This document shows positions 1-9,763 of a stretch of 27,156 bases of DNA, piece after piece. The DNA lies in contig MU069491.1 of NCBI GenBank assembly GCA_002284615.2, forward strand, positions 82,172 to 109,327, in the 5' to 3' direction. Both the position numbers and the translations under genes were made by a program. The notes below the pieces were generated by a model. It ran no database searches. It was not told the origin of the DNA and saw only the letters and a list, made by a program, of their open reading frames with translations. Origin of the DNA: Dunaliella salina. Taxonomy: Eukaryota > Chlorophyta > Chlorophyceae > Chlamydomonadales > Dunaliellaceae. How positions within the stretch are numbered: the stretch's first letter is position 1; the number at the start of each line of letters is the position of its first letter.

Positions 1-1040
1 GACAAACTGCAATGGACCAGGTTTTTGCTACCACACCAGAAAGACTGCAGGAAACTTTGGAATGTCACCAAATCCCAGCACCTGGCTCAGTTGGCGGTTG
101 CAATTGCTCTTTCCATCCTCATCCATCCCCAAGTACCACACTATTTGGGACAATAAATGCACTTAAAGACGTGTCTGGAAGCCAGCTTTGCAGTGCAGTT
201 CTAAATGTTCCATCACTCCAATGGCAGGGACGCTGAATCTTTTTCAAACAAAATTTGGAGCGGTATTCCATATTGGCGGCTTCTACTGGCTTTCTTGTGA
301 TGTCAGCCAAAGCCTCCACATTGGCAGGTCAAAACAAATCAAGAAATCATGAAGTGAAGGATGATTGGCTTGGAGCCTCCGATTAGTCACTCAGTAAACC
401 CTGGATGAAGCAATTCAATTGTTCAGCCAGCATTTCAACCCAAGGACCACACTCTGTAGACAAAAAAAATGCATCACAAGAAGCAAAGAGTTGAAAGGAA
501 AAAGAAGTCTTTGCAGGCCAGAGGTCGTCTTTCTGCATGCATTTTGGACTTAATACTGGCCAACTTCCAGCATATTGTAAAAATATTTTGGCGCTTAAAA
601 CATGGAGGCTCTTGATGCTTTGGCACAAAGAAGTCCTTCAGCAGAAGGCGCTGAAAGCGACTATATTGCTGCATGCTGCTCTGTCCAGGGCAGCTCACCT
701 GCATTCCAGGCAGAAGAAGGGTAGCAAAACTGTAGCACTTGATAGAAATGTGTGCTTTCTATGCCTGTATTGAGCTATCTTTATCTGAGTGACAATGACC
801 CTCAATCGCCAACCAAATGTGTGCCACTATTCTCAATTCTGTCCAAAATTGAAGCAGTGGATGCACAAGGGATCTAAGCTTTGTGTTGTGCTGCCTGAAA
901 CTACCAAAACTCCAAAGATGTGGTTGCAAGATCTTTTGGTGGCAGACTGTTGCGCTGCATTTGGGGCCTTTTTTTCCTGTCAACAAAAACTTGCGCTGGA
1001 TGCTCGTACACTAACAGGGCCAGAAATATGAAGTACAGAC
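1..1040. other. No supportable gene; unassigned sequence
   Basis: Short open frames occur on both strands, but none gives a recognisable domain and no consistent pair of splice sites links them. The plus frame beginning at base 1 reads through moderately long stop-free stretches broken by stops, so it could be a decayed coding sequence of a mobile element, but I cannot name one. A plus frame at 789-1031 is cysteine- and lysine-containing and unrecognised. Confidence 0.4.
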
Positions 1041-1096
1041 ACCTGTGAGCAGTGGCAATAGATGCTTGCGAACAGAGGGGTCTGCAAAAGCTAAGA

Positions 1097-1268
<172 letters not shown>

Positions 1269-1530
1269 GCTGAAAGCATGGCTGAGACCAAAAGGCAGGG
1301 AGGTAGGCAGGCAAGCTGGCAGAGCACATGCAGAAAAACAGAGCAGGCCTGCTGCCTCATAAAGATGTCTGAGAATGGTCCGAAGGGCAAGAGTGAAATT
1401 GATCCTAGATGGTCTGCATGGTGACCTTGTTGCTGTTTGGCAATCAGGACAGGTCGCAATTCTTACTCACCTACAAGAACCTCAGTTCAAGTGCTAGAAG
1501 AGAACTGGATGTTCTTGCTTTTTCAGCCGT

Positions 1531-1710
1531 GCTCGCTGTTAAGATTTTGATGTTACATGGCTGGCTGACGCTGATGGGGGGGACCAGATGAGGGGGTTAA
1601 CTCCTTCACATGTATAATCGATATTAATAAAAGGGCCAGAACTCAAGATCACAAGCAAGGTTCACACTTTTTCACTAAGATACTGCTCCAATTAATTCAA
1701 GTTTGTAACA
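1531..1710 (+). repeat. Dispersed ~170-bp repeat, copy 1
   Basis: This segment matches 4422-4575 and 4576-4752 in order and orientation. Shared blocks include CTGTTAAGAT followed by a GTTACATGGCTGGCTGACGC block, GGACCAGATGA, a TAATAAAAGG-like block, AAGATCACA.GCAAGGTTCA and TACTGCTCCAA.TAATT. No protein frame is conserved among the copies, so it is best read as a non-coding interspersed repeat of unknown class. Confidence 0.8.
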
Positions 1711-3650
1711 GTCCGCCTTCCCCCTATCTTGACTGCGTCCTTGCAGTCAAACAAGATTCCAAATGAGAAAATTGCAATGAAGAAAATGAATTATGTCTAA
1801 GAGAGATCAAACTGTGTTTCTCCTCGCCCACATTCTGGCTGAAGGTACCCCCAAATCTGTAAATCTATGTAAATCTCCTTGTCCTTATGCAAGCAGGACT
1901 ATAAAAGTGCCAGCAAAGCCAAACCTGTGCCAATTTGTTTAACCACTTCAAATTCGTGCAACCATTTCTCAAATAAGGCAACACTGATCACACTCTTTTT
2001 GTCCAGCCTCAAGCAAAAGACATGACAGAAGTCCTGCTGCTAAAGTTGCCAAACAAGGTTGCCAAGAAGTGTGAGATCCTGGTTTTCCAGTGTCTATCTT
2101 CTTATGTTGTCCCCTCGTGGTTATCTCATTTGTTTGCACAAACTTGCTACTCAGATGACAAAAGCAATGCATAGCAATTATTCAACCAATTAAGCAATCA
2201 AGCAATGTTCATGGCGCCTCTTCATTTCAAACACTGTCACACGCAACTGAGCTGTTGAGAAGATCTTTCCGGGTTCAACCTTCCGTCCCCATTTGTCCAA
2301 CCACCACTCAAAATTTTCATCTCAATACAGCCTCCCCCAAAAGGTTTTAGCCACATTATCCATTATTTTTTGCCAGCCACCTTGGTCTCCTCCCGATCCA
2401 GTACACATTCACAAATCCAGCCATGTCAGTCCACCTAATCCTGTTTAGTGACCTGTGCACACTCAGGAACGGCTTAAGAATGATGATCCCACCTTTGCTG
2501 TCATCCTCGCTTGTGTGTCTGTGATAAGCATAGCAGTGCTTCAACAACAAGCAAACACATGCACAGATCCTCTTCAAACATAGATGCATTCAGCAGAAAG
2601 CCACCTCAGACAACTTTATAGGTTTGCACTTAAAACAGCACATCTGCAAAAGGCTTCCATTAGCCCTCTTCTTCAAGTCTCAAAAATACCTCAGGGATTT
2701 GCTTTCAGCGCCGCATAATACCAGCATTTTCACTTGCAGCTCAGATCAGGCAATTCTCTTTTTTTTAAATGCAGCGCTTCTGCATTAGGCTTTTGGTAGC
2801 CTCCTTCCATGAAAGTCTCAAGAACACGATGCTGTACGTTCCATTTTGCACTGTACCATTTGGAGCAGACTGCACCATGCATACCAGAAGTTGGCTACTG
2901 ATGCGCGATAAGGAGCCGCAGAAATCCACAACAGTCAACACAACCTTGCGCACCTTTCCTCCAAAGGCGCATTGTCAAAACTCACTCATGCGCACATCTG
3001 ATGCAGCGTGAACACTGAAAAATCTCATAGGCGCCCAAGTTAGCGTGCTGCTTTTGCACTTCGCGAGTTCCCTCCACCAGCAAGACCCTCCGCAACCAGT
3101 TAGTTCATGGGTCCAATGCACACAGCTTGTACTTCCATGTGTGCAATGCACACCTTCACCACAGAACCAGCAATTCACAGCGCCTGGGTACCAGTGAGGT
3201 GTTCAGACCAGACCAAAACTCATGCCAGTGGTTCCAACAGACACGCCTGCCAGGATGAGCGTTTCAGCGCCTGCCAGCAGACATATGCCAACTCTTTGGG
3301 CTTCACAGCTATTCGCACAACTGCACAGTCCTTCCATGGATATGCGGGACACACCACCTCAGCCCATATCTTACTTATGCCACCGCCCAAACAATGACGC
3401 AATACTTGGATCTTGCATTCTCGCGCCAAATGACCCATCATGAAAGGGGTCCCGGTCATCACAAGAAACCACACTCCTCAACAAAATAGGGCTCTGGTGC
3501 GCAACAGGCGGCTTTCACTGGGAGGACAGCACCAAACAACATCCAGGTCACATCCAAATGCTACATTAGAAGCATCACGGCACATCCAGCTGTGTATACA
3601 AACTTGTGCAACAAGAGCATGCCAATGCACAACAAGCATGGACAGCCAAA
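1711..3650. other. Gene-poor stretch, nothing assignable
   Basis: About 1.9 kb of moderately AT-rich sequence. Short frames on both strands (for example minus 1969-2172 and 2356-2589, plus 2769-3011 and 3107-3397) carry no domain I recognise and no convincing exon boundaries. I see no RNA gene, tandem repeat or transposon end here. Confidence 0.4.
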
Positions 3651-3660
3651 ATGTCCTAGA

Positions 3661-3724
3661 TCCATATCATCATCGCCTCCATTCATATCATCATTGCCTC
3701 CATCCGTATCATCATCACTTGCCA
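3661..3724. repeat. 21-bp tandem repeat, ~3 copies
   Basis: The unit CATATCATCATCGCCTCCAT is repeated about three times with a few substitutions. It lies inside the plus frame 3440-3979 and gives a His-rich repeat there. That frame has no other support as a gene. Confidence 0.75.
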
Positions 3725-4421
3725 TGTTTGCTTGGCTTGTACCACATGCACGTCAAAACAAACTGCAGTGAAATTGACCAGTCTGAACAATGCCCAGCCT
3801 GGCACCCCCTTCCTCAGTCCAGGTCCCCAGGTGTGTACTCCTACACCTCCTGCATTTCTAACACTCGCGAGTCCCTCACCGCAATCCTTTCATGCGGGTC
3901 CCTCTCTCTGTCTCTCACTTGGGGCGCTCCCTCCTGGGGACTGAGAGGTAGTCAGGACGTGAGCCCCTGCATAGCATAGAGCATACCCATCAAGGCCAAC
4001 AAAAGGCCAAACGGTCCAGCCTGCACTCAAACCATATTCAGCAACAAGGAAATCCATTGTCCATAGGCATATCCACTGTTAAAGATATCCTAAAATCAGA
4101 ACCTAGAACTACGGGAGAGAAAGCAGGTCCACCATCACTGCTACAAGCATATGCACGCAGCTTTGTCCACCTATGGACAGGCCATAGATCATCCATATCT
4201 CTGTTCGTGCTTGTGCTGGTGCGTCCATAGTCTTCAGCACATGAGCACTAGAGCTGCTGCAATGGGCGCAGTGCAAATCTGATTCGTGCCCACTAACTAA
4301 ATCAGCAGCCAAAGCGAGCACTTAGCTTCATGCTTGCGTTGGGCCCACAGCGCAGCCCATGGCACCATCCCAAGGCGCCATGGCTGCACCATGAGCTCCG
4401 CCAACCCAGGAGGGCGGGCTT

Positions 4422-4575
4422 GCTGCCAAACTGTTAAGATGTTGAGGTTACATGGCCGGCTGACGCTGACGGGGGGGACCAGATGAGGGGGTAAACTTCC
4501 ATTCACAGGTACACTTGATACAAATAAAAAGGGCCAGAACTCAAGATCACAGGCAAGGTTCACACTTTCTCACAG
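4422..4575 (+). repeat. Dispersed ~170-bp repeat, copy 2
   Basis: Second copy of the repeat at 1531-1710. It starts at GCTGCCAAACTGTTAAGAT and ends at TTCACACTTTCTCACA, lacking the 3' TACTGCTCCAA block present in the other two. Copy 3 follows directly, so copies 2 and 3 form a head-to-tail pair. Confidence 0.8.
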
Positions 4576-4752
4576 CCTGCCAAACTGTTAAGTTGTTGAG
4601 GTTACATGGCTGGCTGACGCTGACGAGGAGGACCAGATGATTTTTTTCACGTGCATCATTGATATTAATAAAAGGAAAGCCAGGACTCAAGATCACAGGC
4701 AAGGTTCACACTTTCTCACGAAGGTACTGCTCCAACTAATTTTTGTCTACAA
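4576..4752 (+). repeat. Dispersed ~170-bp repeat, copy 3
   Basis: Third copy, immediately after copy 2 and in the same orientation. It retains the CTGCTCCAACTAATT 3' block of copy 1. It carries small differences from both others, so it is not a recent exact duplication. Confidence 0.8.
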
Positions 4753-4873
4753 CACTCGCCATAACAATGCCGCTGTGCCTGCATCCGCAACCACAGGCGC
4801 ACAAGCACCTCAATACTATGCAGTTTCAGTGTGCCCTCTGCCCCTGTTTATTGCCACTTGTGCTGCAACTCAT

Positions 4874-5111
4874 GCTCCTCACCCAGGCTCGGATTGATAC
4901 TCCTCACCTGTGACTCGTGCTCCCTGCCACCTGCAAGGTAAGGTAAGGGTACATTGCTATTTATGCCTCAAGCGGGAATCTGAGCAGAATCGAGCCCACA
5001 ACCTCCGGGTTCCAACCGGTAGGATCAGGGCCGGTCCTACAACGCATGCCCCTCACCAGGCTCAGATGATACTCCTCACCCAGGCTCGGATTGATACTCC
5101 ACACTCGTGCT
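4874..5111 (+). repeat. Degenerate ~25-bp repeats around a tRNA-like insert
   Basis: The string CTCACCCAGGCTCGGATTGA occurs at about 4876 and again at about 5072, with a degraded version near 5051. The first and last copies also share the downstream ACTCGTGCTCC. The two intact copies bracket the tRNA-like segment at about 4950-5045. Confidence 0.6.
4950..5045 (-). repeat. tRNA-like SINE-type repeat
   Basis: Read on the minus strand, the segment has a B-box-like GGCTCGATTC about 43 nt downstream of an A-box-like TAGGACCGG. Between them lies a 7-nt loop TTGGAAC closed by a CCGG/CCGG stem, at the position expected for an anticodon arm (anticodon would be GGA). The A box is poor and I cannot close an acceptor stem, so this is not a functional tRNA. 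The AT-containing sequence after the B box ends in a CCTTA-type repeat, as in a tRNA-derived SINE. Confidence 0.4.
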
Positions 5112-5214
5112 CCAAATCTTACACCTCTGCCCCTGACGCGTACTGCAGGCCTCCCTGCTGCACCAGCACACCCGCGCCCTGCTCATCGCATGCAAGAGCT
5201 CAGGGGTCCAAGAG

Positions 5215-5540
5215 GCGCAGCTCCTGGAGCCGCTGGCGCATGCGCCCCACCTCTTGGCACCTGCCTTGCAGGTGTGCAGTCTGGTTGCATTGCAGGATAG
5301 TAGGAAAAGGAGAAGCTATGCAAGCGGGACTAGCCCCCAAGCATCACGGGAGGAGCAGCCTTGGCACCCGGATAGGCCCGCCGTATTGAACCCCCACAGA
5401 ATGAACGAACCCAGGACCTCCAAGGATAGTAGGATTACTGATTGCAGCCTGGTGCTTTCATGGGGCCAATGGCGCATGTTGCCAACCCCCTGGCACCTGC
5501 CCAACAGCTTTGCAGCCTGCTTACATTGCAAAGCAACAGG
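5215..5540 (+). repeat. Duplicated ~85-bp segment flanking a SINE
   Basis: Segments 5215-5300 and 5455-5540 resemble each other: both contain TGGCGCATG, a CC..CTGGCACCTGCC-like block and a TGCATTGCA/TACATTGCA end. The SINE copy at 5306-5422 lies between them. Further degenerate copies of the AGCCTGGTGCTTTC part follow at about 5447, 5550, 5597 and 5700, making 5.2-5.75 kb a patch of old local duplication. Confidence 0.5.
5306..5422 (-). mobile_element. SINE copy, 5' truncated, with 12-bp TSD
   Basis: A 117-bp insertion on the minus strand is flanked by the perfect direct repeat AGGATAGTAGGA (5294-5305 and 5423-5434). Its body matches the full-length copy at 18617-18792 from TGGAGGTC onward, including CCCGTGATGCTTGGGGGCTA. 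It ends in GCTTGCATAGCTTCTCC plus pyrimidines next to the target-site duplication. The start inside the element, the pyrimidine tail at the opposite end and the TSD are what target-primed reverse transcription leaves behind. I infer mobilisation in trans by a LINE. Confidence 0.8.
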
Positions 5541-5579
5541 ATCATTGTGTGCAGCCTGGTGCTTTCATTGCAGTGTGAC

Positions 5580-6290
5580 CGAGTAACTGTGCACAGCCTG
5601 GTGCTGCTCCCAGGAGTGCAGGATGACTGTGTTTGGTCTCTGATGCGCGCACAGAAATGCTGGATTGCCGTGCGCAGATATGCTGGGTAGCCGTGTGTAG
5701 CCTGGTGCTTTCGCCATGTCTGTAGGGCCATAAAACCAAATTGCGGCCTGGCGCATGCAGTGCAGAAATACAGGGTGACAGTGTGCACCCTACAAAGCTG
5801 CACGACGGCAATGTAGTTGTTTGCAACATGCAAGGATGACAGTTGCTTGCAATGAAGAGTCACAGAGTTGCAAGGGCACAAGGCCTGCAGCTAAAGCACC
5901 TGAGTGCTTGCGATGGTTCCAATCAGTATTATGGCATATGATAACTGATACCTCATGATATCTCTTCTTCATACCCTACAATGATACCAGATGTTACCTA
6001 TGACGACAGCTGTGATACCTAATGATACCTGTTTGCTTGCAACGGCCCTGTCAGTGTTGAGGCGTAAGCTTTATAAGCCATGCTGGCAGATGTTTGCAGG
6101 CACCGACCAACCTGAGAAGAAGTTGTGGCAGACATCAAAGAAAAGAGGGTCCCCAGCTTTCTGAAAGTGGTCTTCGGGCCTCGCTAGGACCCCCCTGTGT
6201 TGCGCCAAGCGACACAGGATTATGGGTTTAGAGCACCCAATGTCGCTTGAAAATATAAAGTTTTTAAAATTAATCTTGGCCGTGGCACGC
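5580..6290. other. No supportable gene
   Basis: Degenerate repeats related to the AGCCTGGTGCTTTC motif continue to about 5750. From 5940 to 6035 there is a cluster of GATACC-type words (ATGATACCTC, ATGATACCAG, GTGATACCTA, ATGATACCTG). I see no convincing exon or RNA gene. Confidence 0.4.
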
Positions 6291-6295
6291 TGCAA

Positions 6296-6479
6296 GCAAT
6301 ATGGGGACGCAAACGAGGGCGCTCTCAGCCTGGCCGGGGGCAGCCCTCCCCAGGACACACAACCTGCCCCCCCCCCTCGAGGACAAGCTCAGTCTGCACC
6401 CACTGCTCAGCCAGGTCATCTGCACCTGTTGCAAAGCGTGCACCTGAGGGCGGTGCAACTGTTGCACAGCATGCACATG

Positions 6480-6515
<36 letters not shown>

Positions 6516-6653
6516 GCAGCAGCATCAGCGGAGGGGAGAAGCCAGCAAAGCAACCCAGGAAGCTACTCATGTCCTATGTTCCACTGTTAGAGGTGGGCAA
6601 CTCCGAGGAGGCTGGCCCCAGCATGCAGCTTGGCCACGTGCAGGGAGGTGAAG
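6296..6653 (+). CDS. Candidate exon, Ser-rich protein of unknown function
   Basis: The plus frame is open across this interval and encodes a Pro/Arg/Ser-rich region, a run of about 14 serines interrupted by one arginine (from the CAG repeat at 6482-6530), then a less biased stretch containing KLLMSYVPLLEVGN. A donor GAAG/GTGAGAT at 6653/6654 and an acceptor AGCTGCAG at 6738 define an 85-bp intron that joins to the next exon in a compatible phase (1). The 5' limit is uncertain; CTGCAAG at 6290-6296 is a possible acceptor. Another frame reads poly-Ala here, so frame choice rests on the splice pair. No domain recognised. Confidence 0.35.
6482..6530. repeat. (AGC)n trinucleotide repeat
   Basis: About 16 AGC units with an AGA and an ATC interruption. 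Depending on frame it encodes poly-Ser, poly-Ala or poly-Gln on the plus strand. CAG-type repeats inside coding exons are common in chlorophyte genes, which mildly supports the exon call here. Confidence 0.95.
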
Positions 6654-6738
6654 GTGAGATCGCACGAGGCAGAGACCGTTCAATCTCACATAGGTGCCGA
6701 GCCACACAAAAGCAAGGCAGCACCGGCATCAGCTGCAG

Positions 6739-6956
6739 GTCCCTCAGCGCCCAGCCTGACAGCGCGGAGGTTTAGGAAAACCCATCAGCGGAATGTCGCG
6801 CACTGGGAGCAGCACAAGCAGCAGCATCAGATGCAGCAGCATCAGCAGGAAGCAACAGCACAGCAAGGCAACGTTTGTGTCCAGCTGCAAGCCGCGGGCA
6901 TGGAGCAGATGCATCAGAAGCTTGTGCAGTCTGCAATGGTGCTGCACCTCCTTTAG
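6739..6956 (+). CDS. Candidate terminal exon, Gln/His-rich
   Basis: Continues the exon ending at 6653 after the 85-bp intron; the split codon becomes GGT. The predicted 72-residue segment begins Pro-Ser-Ala-Pro, has a basic patch (ARRFRKTHQR), then a Gln/His-rich stretch that looks helical, and stops with TAG at 6954-6956. The frame's codons are not simple repeats beyond the Gln/His part. I do not recognise the protein. The low-complexity content means the call depends on the splice-site logic alone, and a transcript would settle it. Confidence 0.35.
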
Positions 6957-7413
6957 CATCAGCGACCCATGCTCGCATACGGGCAGCTGCTGGGCCTGCA
7001 ACGCTTCCTCCGTGGCATGCAGCTGACAAGCACCATGCCAGTGAAGCAATAGAGTCTCAACAGATTGGGCATGCCCGTGCATTGCGGCGTGCAAATTATG
7101 TGTGCATGGCATGTGTGCACGGCGTGCACAATGTTGTGTGCTGGACACTCGGGCTCATGTGAAATCACAGCCATTGAACAGCTGGGTAATGAAGAGAAAG
7201 GGTTGCTCTTAAAGAGTTGATATTCCAAGGTAGGTACCAGCCACAATTTTTGCGCAGCCAAAATTGTGGCAAAAAACTTTTGGGGTGTGCTACACCCCAA
7301 TTCCCCTCACACCCCCTGAAAGAACTACACCCCTAAAATCACTTTAACAACACTGCTTGGTGCATTGTTGACTTTCTTTTTTGGTGACAAGGTGCGCTTT
7401 ACTTTCACTGCAG

Positions 7414-7589
7414 CCAGGTGTGCCCTCATGCCAAACTCCCATGCTCAAACATTTTATACACTCATGCACTTCTCCACATCCTTGATGCAGCTGCGCACAA
7501 TGCCCACCTGCTTGTCTACCATGACGCCTGAGGCCGTGGCCATAACGCGCACGGCTGGTATGGAGATTGCGGCAGCTGCTGTGGTGCAG
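7414..7589 (+). CDS. Possible internal exon, unknown
   Basis: The interval is preceded by a good acceptor (TTTACTTTCACTGCAG, ending 7413) and followed by a GTGCAG/GTGTGT donor at 7589/7590. The open frame across it gives about 58 residues with a reasonable mixture of hydrophobic and polar residues (for example FYTLMHFSTSLMQL). The (TG)n tract begins 21 bp after the proposed donor and would be intronic. No family is recognised, and a competing minus-strand frame also exists, so this is weak. Confidence 0.25.
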
Positions 7590-7609
7590 GTGTGTAGGCT
7601 CGAGTGCAG

Positions 7610-7610
<1 letters not shown>

Positions 7611-7690
<80 letters not shown>

Positions 7691-7691
7691 N

Positions 7692-7721
<30 letters not shown>
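7611..7721. repeat. (TG)n microsatellite
   Basis: A 111-bp TG tract with one undetermined base at 7691. Degenerate GTGCAGGTGTGTAGGTG-type words continue to about 7920 and look like decayed expansions of the same kind. The His-Thr and Cys-Val frames across it are repeat artefacts. Confidence 0.98.
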
Positions 7722-7724
<3 letters not shown>

Positions 7725-8003
7725 GGGTGTAGGTGTATAGATGGCTGCAGCTGTTGTGCTGCAGGTGTTTAGGTGCAGGTTTGTAGGTGTATGTGTGTGC
7801 AGAATGCTGCAACTGCTGAGGTGCAGGTGAGTAGTTTCGAATGTGCAGTTGTGTAGGTGCATGTTTGTAGATGTGTAGGTATGCATATCGCTGCAGATGC
7901 TATGCAGCAGGTGTGTGTTGTGTGCACAATTGCATGGAGTTTGGCAGTGGTCTGCATGTTTGACATCAGGGTTGCTTTGTTCATGGTCCATAGTGTGGCC
8001 CAT

Positions 8004-8068
8004 TACCAAGCATGCTAGGGTTGATGTCCTTCGATTGGACCTCTAGCGTTGATCAGCTATACTTGGTA
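8004..8068. other. Nested inverted repeats, possible structured element
   Basis: Three nested pairs can be drawn: TACCAAG 8004-8010 with CTTGGTA 8062-8068, GCTAG 8014-8018 with CTAGC 8043-8047, and GTCC 8026-8029 with GGAC 8037-8040. Together they form a 65-nt asymmetric hairpin. There is no B box, so it is not a tRNA. It could be chance or a small RNA. Confidence 0.3.
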
Positions 8069-8181
8069 GTGGCAAGCAAGTCTCACGCTCTGTGCAGAGG
8101 CACGTTTGCCAAACTGTAATGATGGTGATGATAATGCAATGATTGCCCTTGCCCTTGCCAGGTAGAAGGGAACGCTAGCAG

Positions 8182-8540
8182 GGCACTCTGTGTACTCTTT
8201 TGTGCAAGGAAAAGCTTTCATGGCTAAATTGTTTCAAGCGCCTAACAAATGGCTGAAATCGGGGTGTGGATGGAGACGTGCACCTGGTGAAGGTGTCAAG
8301 GTTACAAGGCATGGGTGTGGATGGAGTCATGCACCTGGTGAAGGTTATAAGGTTACAAGGCACTCTGTGCACTCTTTTGTGCAAGGGGAGGCTTTCATGG
8401 CTAAATTGTTTCAAGTGCCTAACAAATGGCTGAAGTCGGGGTGTGGATGGAGACGTGCACCTGGTGAAGGCTTCAAGGGCACAAGTCATGCACCCGTTGA
8501 AGGTAACAAGGTTGCAAGGTCGCAAGACATGCACTTGGTG
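8182..8540. repeat. 177-bp tandem duplication with 30-bp subrepeats
   Basis: GGCACTCTGTGTACTC at 8182 recurs at 8359. GCTTTCATGG (8214/8391) and GTGTGGATGG (8264/8441) keep the same 177-bp spacing, giving about two copies. A subrepeat GTGTGGATGGAG plus TGCACCTGGTGAAGG appears at 8264, 8315 and 8441. Because 177 is a multiple of three, open frames of about 131 codons persist on both strands (plus 8190-8585, minus 8175-8573). I take these as consequences of the repeat, not as genes. Confidence 0.85.
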
Positions 8541-8805
8541 AAGAAACCCAGATTCTGGCCCAGGGTTGCCCACATGCAGTCCTAGGCACAGGGAGGCTGC
8601 CTATTGCTTTACTTATGCCCAGATCTCAGCACGAAAGGAGTGCTGTCAATTTCAAATGCCCATCACCCTCCTCAGGTTGGAAGGAAAGAAAAGGAGAGAA
8701 GAGAGTACGTGTGTCAAAAGAGCTGTGTGCATTATCAGGTTGAGACAAGCAACCTGCAGTCATCTGCGCCAGACATTCTGGGACTGTTGTTCCGGTTTGG
8801 TATAC

Positions 8806-8996
8806 ATGACCAGCAATAGCCACAACTCGTGACCAGCAAAAGCCACACCTCATGACCAGCAAAAGCCATACCTCATGACCAGCAAAGCCACAACTCATGA
8901 CCAGCAAAGCCACAACTCATAACCAGCAAAGCCACAACTCATAACCAGCAAAGCCACAACTCATAACCAGCAAAGCCACAACTCATGACCAGTAAA
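8806..8996. repeat. 22-bp minisatellite, ~8.5 copies
   Basis: The unit ACCAGCAAAGCCACAACTCA is repeated head to tail. The first copies carry an extra A (23 bp) and the central ones are nearly identical, as expected of an array that expands from the middle. It lies directly upstream of the LINE 3' fragment at 9011-9110. Confidence 0.92.
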
Positions 8997-9010
8997 TGCC
9001 CTCATCGAAT

Positions 9011-9110
9011 GCATCCGCCTTTGGTGGAGAAGCCTCACGGCTCTTTTGGGTCTCTTTCCCTGAAGGGATGTAAGGAGAGCTTTTCTCTGCCTCCATCGTT
9101 TTTCTTTTCC
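9011..9110 (+). mobile_element. LINE 3'-end fragment
   Basis: The sequence TTTGGTGGAGAAGCCTCACG, then GGCTCTTTTGGGT, GGATGTAAGGAGAG and TTTTTCTTTTCC matches in order the 3' untranslated end of the minus-strand LINE at about 17966-18110 (there GGTGGAGGGGCCTCACGGCT, GGATGTAGAGAGAG, TTTTTCTTTTC). It is a short 5'-truncated copy of that 3' end on the plus strand. Its pyrimidine tail runs into the acceptor-like CATGCAG at 9118-9124. Confidence 0.55.
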
Positions 9111-9124
9111 TCCTGTACATGCAG

Positions 9125-9763
9125 GGCACTGCCAGCATGGGCGCCTGCACCTCCGAATCCCCACCTCCGTTCCTGCAAGGGCAAAGTACCCCAAGCACTG
9201 CCGCCCCTGCAATTGGCAAGAGGACAGCACACCCAAATAGCCTTGCGGACGCAACAGGCCCAGCTGTCACAAAACCCTCACCCATGGCGGGCCCTCTGAC
9301 CCCTGGCAAAGCTCCCACCACTCCAGGGTCTACCACACAGCCCTCAGCGCGCCCCCTGACCCCCACAAAAGCACCCACTGGAACAGGTCCCATAGGAGCA
9401 ACCCTGGCCAAGGATCCAGCCCAGCACCCGCCGCCCACAAAGCCCCTCAGTCTTGCACCCCTCAATGTCCCATCCGACCCCATGCAGCCCAGCCCTGCCT
9501 CAACCCCAAACCCAGCCCACGACACTTTGAATCATTATGGACATAGGACAGGTGCTGCTGCTTCTAGTCTCTCCACACAGGATGCACAAGGAGGCAGTCT
9601 GTCACCAGCAGCTGTAGGCCGCAAGCCTCCTCCAAGGCTGGAGCTGCCTCCGGGGAGCCCCCTTGCCCCCCCCTCACCCTCGCCAGGCCTCAATTCTTGG
9701 GGCAAACCGGATCGGTCCCCACATGCACAGGAGCGGCAGCAGCAGCTGGGGCTGGCCCTTCAG
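9125..9763 (+). CDS. Candidate exon, Pro/Ser/Thr-rich protein
   Basis: A 639-bp interval with an uninterrupted 213-codon frame lies between an acceptor (pyrimidine tract then TGTACATGCAG) and a donor (CTTCAG/GTAATAG). The product is very rich in Pro, Ser, Thr and Ala, with recurring PLTP.KAPT-type segments near residues 57-90, and looks disordered throughout. The same frame could instead start at ATG 9119. An acceptor at 9862 (CTTCCATGCAG) would continue in phase for about 23 more residues to a stop. No domain is visible. Length and sustained composition favour a real exon; the function is unknown. Confidence 0.45.

Noticed and set aside
7344..8009. 221-codon minus-strand frame rich in His-Thr
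   Set aside because: Produced by the (TG)n tract and its degenerate extensions; no domain and a poor coding pattern outside the repeat.
8806..8996. CRISPR-like array
   Set aside because: The 22-bp units are directly adjacent with no unique spacers; it is a minisatellite in a eukaryotic context.
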